The position numbers were made by a program, and so were the translations under genes. Below, piece after piece: positions 6,298-10,491 of a stretch of DNA of 10,491 bases; positions within the stretch are counted from its first letter, which is position 1, and every line of letters begins with the position of its first letter. This DNA comes from Rhodocyclales bacterium. GTDB taxonomy: Bacteria; Pseudomonadota; Gammaproteobacteria; Burkholderiales; Rhodocyclaceae. Under the pieces are notes generated by a model, which saw nothing but the letters and a program-made list of their open reading frames with translations, searched no databases and was not told where the DNA came from. The stretch covers positions 1 to 10,491 of the forward strand of contig JAIOPW010000297.1 of assembly GCA_021413665.1 (NCBI GenBank), given 5' to 3'.

Positions 6298-8612
6298 GAC
6301 AGCACCTCGGCAGCCAGTTCCTTGATCTGGATGACTTCGTACTCGCGCCGCACGGCGGGCTTGGCCACCGCCGCCTGCCATGGGTCTTCGTAGTCCTGCA
6401 GGGCGAACAGGAGACGTTCGTAAAGATCCTTGCGCTTCACCGGATCATTCACCACCGCCGCCTTGACATGATCGAGTCCGGCGCGGGCGACGTAATGACA
6501 GGTGCGTTCGAGGTAGAAGCCTTCCTCGCGATAAAGCTGGAGGAAGGCGCCCGAGTACTCCATGACCTCCTCGTCCGACTTCACCTTGCAGAGGAATTGC
6601 GCCACCTCGGTCTTGATGCCGCCGTTGCCGGCGACATACAGCTCGTAACCCGAATCCACGCCGATCACGCCGATGTCCTTGATGCCGGCCTCGGCGCAGT
6701 TGCGCGGACAACCCGAGACCGCGAGCTTGACCTTGTGCGGGCTCCACATGCCGAACAGCATCCGCTCCAGCTTGACGCCCATCGCCATCGAGCGCTGCGT
6801 GCCGAAGCGGCAGTGCTCGGCGCCGACGCATGTCTTCACGGTGCGGATGCTCTTGCCGTAGGCGTGACCGGAGACCATGCCCGCGGCACCGAGGTCGGCC
6901 CAGACCTTGGGCAGGTCTTCCTTCTTGATGCCGAGCAGGTCGACCCGCGCGCCGCCGGTCATTTTCACCGTCGGCACTTTGTATTTCTCCGCCACGTCGG
7001 CAATCGCGCGCAATTCGGCCGGTGTCGTCAGCCCGCCCCACATGCGCGGCACCACCGAATAGGTGCCGTCCTTCTGGATGTTGGCGTGGGCGCGTTCGTT
7101 GATGAAGCGCGACTGCGGATCGTCCTTCGCTTCGCCCGGCCAGGTCGAGATCAGGTAGTAATTCAGCGCCGGGCGGCAGGACGGGCAGCCGTTGGGCGTC
7201 TTCCACTCCATGTAGCGCATTGCTTCCGGAATGGCGATCAGGTGCCGCTCGCGGATGGTCTGGCGTACCACGCCGTGCGAATGATCGGTGCAGCCGCACA
7301 GCGGCTTGTCCTTCGATTCCGAGGGCGTGTAGGCACCGCCGATGGTCGAGGCGAGGATCTGCTCGACCAGGCCGGTGCAGGAACCGCAGGAGCTGGACGC
7401 CTTGGTGTGCTTGCGCACATCCTCCAGCGTAAACAAGCCCTGGCTCTTGATCGCCTTGACGATGTCGCCCTTGCAGACCCCGTTGCAACCGCAAACCTGG
7501 GCGTCGTCGGCCATCGTGGCCGCCTTCGACACGCCGGCATGGCCGACGTCGCCGACATGGTTCTGGCCGAACATCAGGTGGTCGCGAATCTGGTGAATGT
7601 TCTGGCCTTCCTTGACCATCTGGAAATACCAGGCGCCGTCGGCCGTGTCGCCGTAGAGCACGGCGCCGACCAGGATGTCGTTCTTCACCACCAGCTTCTT
7701 GTACACGCCGCCCGAGGGATCGTTGAGTACGATCTCGTCAGTCCCCGCGCCACCCATGAAGTTGCCGGCGGAAAACAGGTCGATGCCGGTGACCTTGAGC
7801 TTGGTCGAGGTCACCGAGCCGGTGTAGCGCGCGATGCCGAAGTTCGCCAGATGGTTGGCGCAGACCTTGGCCTGCTCGAACAGCGGCGCCACCAGCCCAT
7901 AGGCTATGCCGCGATGGGCGACGCATTCGCCGACGGCATAGATGCGCGGATCGTAGGTCTGCATGGTGTCGTTCACCACGATGCCGCGATTGCAATGGAT
8001 CCGCGCCGATTCGGCCAGCGCCGTGTTGGGGCGGATGCCGGCCGCCATCACCACCAAGTCGGCGGGACTTTCGAGGCCGTCCTTGAAGCGCAGTGCGGCG
8101 ACGCGGCCTGCGTTCGTGTCCCCTGCACCGCCGATCAAGGCCTCGGTCTGCTTCTCCAGCAGGAACTTTAGGCCGCGCGCTTCGAGCGAAGTCTTCAGCA
8201 TGTCGGCAGCGGCCTTGTCCAACTGGCGCTCCATCAGCCAGGGCATCAGGTGCACCACGGTGACGTCCATGCCGCGCAGCTTGAGGCCGTTGGCTGCCTC
8301 CAGCCCGAGCAGGCCGCCGCCGATCACCACCGCATGCTTGTGCGTGGCGGCGGTGGCGATCATTTCGTCGGTGTCCTTGATGTCGCGATAGCTGATCACG
8401 CCGGCATACCAGCCCAGCGGATTGAGGATGATGTCCTGTATCGTCATCTCGCCCGCCAGCACCGGCGAGAGCAGGATGCGGTTGTAGTTGGGGTGAGGCT
8501 CGGCGCCGAACACCGTGATGTCGTAGAGGTCGGGCGCGAGCTTGAGCAACTCCTCCACGGCGCGAATGCCGGCCATGCCGTTGCCGACTACGACCAATTT
8601 TTGCTTTCTCAT
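6294..8612 (-). CDS. nirB: NADH-dependent nitrite reductase large subunit NirB, with apparent internal deletion
   Basis: NirB takes electrons from NADH through FAD and Fe-S centres to siroheme, where nitrite is reduced to ammonium. The 772-residue product starts with an FAD-binding GNGMAG (10-15) and has an NAD-binding GGGLLGLEAA (98-107) and IYAVGEC (224-230). It then has a BFD [2Fe-2S] domain (C374, C376, C409, C412) and a second similar cysteine set (C439, C441, C476, C479). The siroheme/[4Fe-4S] half follows with TCVGAEHC (C595, C601) and GCPRNC (C635, C639). The reductase half looks intact. However, residue 70 (LNPLGWYA) is followed directly by GVISYRDIKDTDEM. In relatives about 50-60 residues lie between these, including the ATGS-type FAD motif and the linker to the NAD domain. 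The frame is kept. E. coli NirB is 847 residues. If real, FAD binding and NADH oxidation are probably impaired. The start is 2 bp after the nrtD stop. Confidence 0.92.
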   Translation of the reverse strand: MRKQKLVVVGNGMAGIRAVEELLKLAPDLYDITVFGAEPHPNYNRILLSPVLAGEMTIQDIILNPLGWYAGVISYRDIKDTDEMIATAATHKHAVVIGGGLLGLEAANGLKLRGMDVTVVHLMPWLMERQLDKAAADMLKTSLEARGLKFLLEKQTEALIGGAGDTNAGRVAALRFKDGLESPADLVVMAAGIRPNTALAESARIHCNRGIVVNDTMQTYDPRIYAVGECVAHRGIAYGLVAPLFEQAKVCANHLANFGIARYTGSVTSTKLKVTGIDLFSAGNFMGGAGTDEIVLNDPSGGVYKKLVVKNDILVGAVLYGDTADGAWYFQMVKEGQNIHQIRDHLMFGQNHVGDVGHAGVSKAATMADDAQVCGCNGVCKGDIVKAIKSQGLFTLEDVRKHTKASSSCGSCTGLVEQILASTIGGAYTPSESKDKPLCGCTDHSHGVVRQTIRERHLIAIPEAMRYMEWKTPNGCPSCRPALNYYLISTWPGEAKDDPQSRFINERAHANIQKDGTYSVVPRMWGGLTTPAELRAIADVAEKYKVPTVKMTGGARVDLLGIKKEDLPKVWADLGAAGMVSGHAYGKSIRTVKTCVGAEHCRFGTQRSMAMGVKLERMLFGMWSPHKVKLAVSGCPRNCAEAGIKDIGVIGVDSGYELYVAGNGGIKTEVAQFLCKVKSDEEVMEYSGAFLQLYREEGFYLERTCHYVARAGLDHVKAAVVNDPVKRKDLYERLLFALQDYEDPWQAAVAKPAVRREYEVIQIKELAAEVLS
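8399..8405 (-). other. Inferred deletion junction in nirB
   Basis: Here the codons for residues 70-71 join the end of the first FAD-binding unit (WYA) to the beginning of the NAD-binding unit (GVISYRD). The junction sequence is GCCGGC, a short palindrome that could have served as microhomology. Placement rests on recalled NirB family layout rather than an alignment. Confidence 0.65.
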
Positions 8613-8614
8613 GG

Positions 8615-9362
8615 CTAGGCAGCCTTTTTCAATTGCTTGCGGTAGAGGAACTCGAACACCGCGGCGCGGTAGTCGGCGAAGCGCGTGTCCTGCGCCAGTT
8701 CGAGACGGTCACGCGGGCGCGGCAGCTCGACCTTCACGATCTCGCCGATGGTGGCGGCCGGACCGTTGGTCATCATCACGATGCGGTCGGACAGCAGCAC
8801 TGCCCAGCACGCCGTTGAGTTCGTCCTGCAACGCGGCGCGGGTCAGCGCGTCAAGGGCGCCGAAGGGCTCGTCCATCAGCAGGATCCTGGGTTCCATGGC
8901 GAAGGCGCGAGCGATGCCGATACGCTGCTTCATGCCGCCGGAGATCTCGTGCGGGTACTTGCCGCTGGCGTGGTCCATGTGCACCATCGCCAGCGCCGCA
9001 TCGACCCTCGCCTTCAGTTTCAGCCGGCCCTCCTTGCGGCCGAACACCTGCTCGACACCGAGCATCACGTTCTCGAAGCAGGTCATCCAGGGCAGCAGGC
9101 TGTGGTTCTGGAACACCACCGCGCGCTCCGGGCCGGGACCGGGAATCTCGCGCCCTTCGCAGAGCAGCACCCCGGTGCTGGGCAGCGTCAGCCCGGCAAT
9201 CAGGTTGAGCAGTGTGCTCTTGCCGCAACCCGAGTGGCCGATCAGTGACACCACCTCGCCTTCGCGGATGTCGAGGTCGATGTCGCGCAGCGCGGTGAAT
9301 TTTCCGCTCTTGGTGTTGAAGGTCTGTCCGACTTTTTCGATCTTGACCAGTGGCTTGTCCAT
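8615..9362 (-). pseudogene. nrtD: Nitrate ABC transporter ATP-binding protein, frameshifted with H-loop missing
   Basis: This would be the ATPase energising nitrate uptake at the inner face of the membrane. The first frame (from ATG 9362) shows Walker A GHSGCGKST (42-50), Q-loop VVFQNHSLLPW (82-92), signature ISGGMKQRI (140-148) and Walker B/D-loop ILLMDEPFGALD (160-171). After ALQDELNGVLG (near residue 187) the frame fails. The normal C-terminus resumes in another frame as AVLLSDRIVMMTNGPAATIG and continues to YRKQLKKAA and a TAG at 8615. Between the two, the stretch that normally holds VMVTHDVDEA, with the switch histidine, is absent. The loss appears to be roughly 40-50 bp, with a remainder that shifts the frame. 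As read, the product has scrambled residues after about 187 and lacks the H-loop, so it should not hydrolyse ATP normally. The start has a GGAGA ribosome binding site and lies 12 bp after nrtB. NasD is an equivalent name. Confidence 0.9.
8801..8806 (-). other. Inferred deletion junction in nrtD
   Basis: Minus-strand codons for NGVLG run directly into GCAGTGCTGCTG, the normal A-V-L-L codons, but one base out of frame. Both flanks match the ABC ATPase family and only the conserved block between them (the THDVDE region) is gone. This points to a short deletion rather than divergence. Confidence 0.75.
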
Positions 9363-9374
9363 GGCGGTCTCCGT

Positions 9375-10352
9375 TCAGCGTGATTCGTAGGTGAAGCGTT
9401 TGGCCAGCAACAGCAGCAGGGTCTCCAGCACCAGGCCGACGATGCCGATGACGAAGATGGCGATCACGATGTGCTCGACCTTGAGGTTGTTCCACTCGTC
9501 CCAGACCCAGAAGCCGATGCCGACGCCGCCGGTGAGCATTTCCGCGGCGACGATGACCAGCCACGCGGTGCCGATCGATAGCCGGATGCCGGTCAGCATG
9601 TAGGGCAGCACGGCGGGGAACAGTATCCGCGTCATCACCTTGGCTTCGGACAGGCCGAGCACGCGCGCGACGTTGAGGTAGTCCTGCGGCACGCGCTGCA
9701 CGCCCTGCGCGGTGTTGAGGATCATGGGCCAGATCGAGCAGATGAAAATGGTCCAGGTCGCCGCCGGGTCGGCCTTCTGGAACACCAGCAGGCCGATCGG
9801 CAGCCAGGCCAGCGGCGAAACCGGACGCAGCAGGCTGATGATGGGCTCGAACATGCGGCTCATGAAGACGAAACGGCCGAGCAGGAAGCCCATCGGAATG
9901 CCGATTGCCGCGGCAAAGCCGAAACCGATGCCGACACGCTTCAGTGACGAGAGCACGTTCCAGCCTATGCCCTGGTCGTTCGGCCCGTTCTGGTAGAAGG
10001 GATCGGCGAACAGCTTGAGCGCGGCGGCCCAGGTCTTGTCCGGCCCCGGGATGTTGCCCGACTTGATCGCCACCAAAGCCCAGATGCCGAGCATCAGGGC
10101 GATGCCGAACAGGGGTGGAATGATCACTTTCGCCAGGTCGCGAAATCGATCATTGCGAGGCCCGCCCTCCCCCAGCCCCTCCCGCACGGGAGGGGTGACA
10201 GCTTGCTCGCTTGGGCTCTGCCCGCCTGGGATTCCCCTTTGGGGGCAGGCGTCGATTGTCACGGGGCGCTCCGTAGCTACTGCGACGGGCTGTTTGGGCG
10301 CGGGCTCCGCCTTTGCCGGCGCTTCGACCAGTTTCAATGCCAGGGCACTCAT
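9375..10352 (-). CDS. nrtB: Nitrate ABC transporter permease
   Basis: This is the inner-membrane permease of the NrtABD nitrate/nitrite importer. The 325-residue product has a long low-complexity N-terminal tail (residues 1-74, with APAKAEPAPKQPVAVATERP), then membrane helices beginning at about 76-96 (VIIPPLFGIALMLGIWALVAI). Later helices include VGIGFGFAAAIGIPMGFLLG, and the last is IVIAIFVIGIVGLVLETLLLLL. The EAA coupling motif that contacts the ATPase is present (VLGLSEAKVMTRILFPAVLPYMLTGIRL region). ATG 10352 is preferred over the upstream ATG 10391 because AAGGAG sits 6 nt before it, and 10391 would overlap the nrtA end. Residues about 30-68 come from a GC-rich, hairpin-forming stretch that looks inserted. 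The membrane core appears complete. Confidence 0.92.
   Translation of the reverse strand: MSALALKLVEAPAKAEPAPKQPVAVATERPVTIDACPQRGIPGGQSPSEQAVTPPVREGLGEGGPRNDRFRDLAKVIIPPLFGIALMLGIWALVAIKSGNIPGPDKTWAAALKLFADPFYQNGPNDQGIGWNVLSSLKRVGIGFGFAAAIGIPMGFLLGRFVFMSRMFEPIISLLRPVSPLAWLPIGLLVFQKADPAATWTIFICSIWPMILNTAQGVQRVPQDYLNVARVLGLSEAKVMTRILFPAVLPYMLTGIRLSIGTAWLVIVAAEMLTGGVGIGFWVWDEWNNLKVEHIVIAIFVIGIVGLVLETLLLLLAKRFTYESR
10150..10260. repeat. Hairpin-rich, repeat-like segment in the nrtB N-terminal linker
   Basis: The stretch contains a perfect 9-bp-stem hairpin, CCCCTCCCG-CA-CGGGAGGGG, at 10176-10195. It also has a nested palindrome: GCCTG 10224-10228 pairing with CAGGC 10246-10250, around CCCCTTTGGGG 10234-10244. 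Its composition (C/G runs) differs from the flanking coding sequence. It resembles the short palindromic intergenic repeats common in GC-rich proteobacteria, but sits in frame in nrtB, encoding Pro/Gly-rich residues about 30-68 (CPQRGIPGGQSPSEQ and following). Boundaries are approximate. Identity with a dispersed repeat cannot be shown from one copy. Confidence 0.55.
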
Positions 10353-10358
10353 GTCATT

Positions 10359-10364
10359 CTCCTT
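10359..10364 (-). promoter_or_regulatory. Ribosome binding site of nrtB
   Basis: AAGGAG on the minus strand, 6 nt before ATG 10352. It fixes the nrtB start downstream of the nrtA stop. Confidence 0.8.
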
Positions 10365-10383
10365 TTCCATTCCGGACAATCGA

Positions 10384-10491
10384 TCAGGCACGGACCTTGA
10401 AGGACGCCGCGTACTTCTTCGGATCCTTGCCGTCCCACACCACGCCGTCGATCAGCTTGTGCGAACGCATGTCGCTCTTCGGCAGCGCGAC
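10384..10491 (-). CDS. nrtA: Nitrate ABC transporter substrate-binding protein, C-terminal end only
   Basis: The last 35 codons and TGA stop (10384-10386) of a gene entering from the right edge. The peptide includes LPKSDMRSHKLIDGVVWDG and ends KKYAASFKVRA, which matches the C-terminus of NrtA-type nitrate-binding proteins. The protein would bind nitrate in the periplasm and deliver it to NrtB. The stop lies 31 bp before the nrtB start. The identity is from a short piece but fits the following nrtB-nrtD genes. The operon promoter and any NtrC or antitermination control lie outside the window. Confidence 0.8.
   Translation of the reverse strand, partial: VALPKSDMRSHKLIDGVVWDGKDPKKYAASFKVRA

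Noticed and set aside
6468..8171. A 567-residue open frame on the plus strand opposite nirB
   Set aside because: Composition is His/Gln/Val/Gly-rich shadow coding with no domain; NirB on the other strand explains the conservation.

Overview
The window is GC-rich, densely coded bacterial chromosome. It most resembles a betaproteobacterium, possibly of the Rhodocyclales or Accumulibacter type. This placement is an inference from protein style (HtpG, NirB, the NrtABD transporter) and gene order; no rRNA or other phylogenetic marker is present.

Left part (1-1454, minus strand): most of htpG, the Hsp90 chaperone gene, running off the left edge. Its reading frame is broken by an exact 34-bp tandem duplication at 725-792. 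Its promoter region holds a near-consensus heat-shock (sigma-32) promoter and a perfect 13-bp inverted repeat whose promoter-proximal arm contains the ribosome binding site.

Middle part (1742-3216, plus strand): a small two-helix membrane protein of unknown function, followed 44 bp later by an ADP-ribosylglycohydrolase-family protein with an unusual hydrophobic C-terminus.

Right part (3261-10491, minus strand, transcribed right to left): a nitrate assimilation operon in the order nrtA (3' end only), nrtB, nrtD, nirB, nirD, nasA. NrtABD would import nitrate, NasA would reduce it to nitrite, and NirBD would reduce nitrite to ammonium. Genes are tightly packed, with a 4-bp overlap for nirB/nirD, 2 bp between nrtD and nirB, and 12 bp between nrtB and nrtD.

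The main surprise is that three conserved genes carry small lesions. htpG has the 34-bp duplication and frameshift. nrtD lacks about 40-50 bp around its switch-histidine region and is frameshifted. nirB lacks about 50-60 residues of its FAD/NAD module in frame. nrtB also carries a hairpin-rich, repeat-like in-frame segment in its N-terminal linker. Either this is a population or strain losing these functions, or (at least as likely) the assembly has collapsed or duplicated short stretches. Raw reads would decide. I found no RNA genes, CRISPR arrays, insertion sequences or phage genes.
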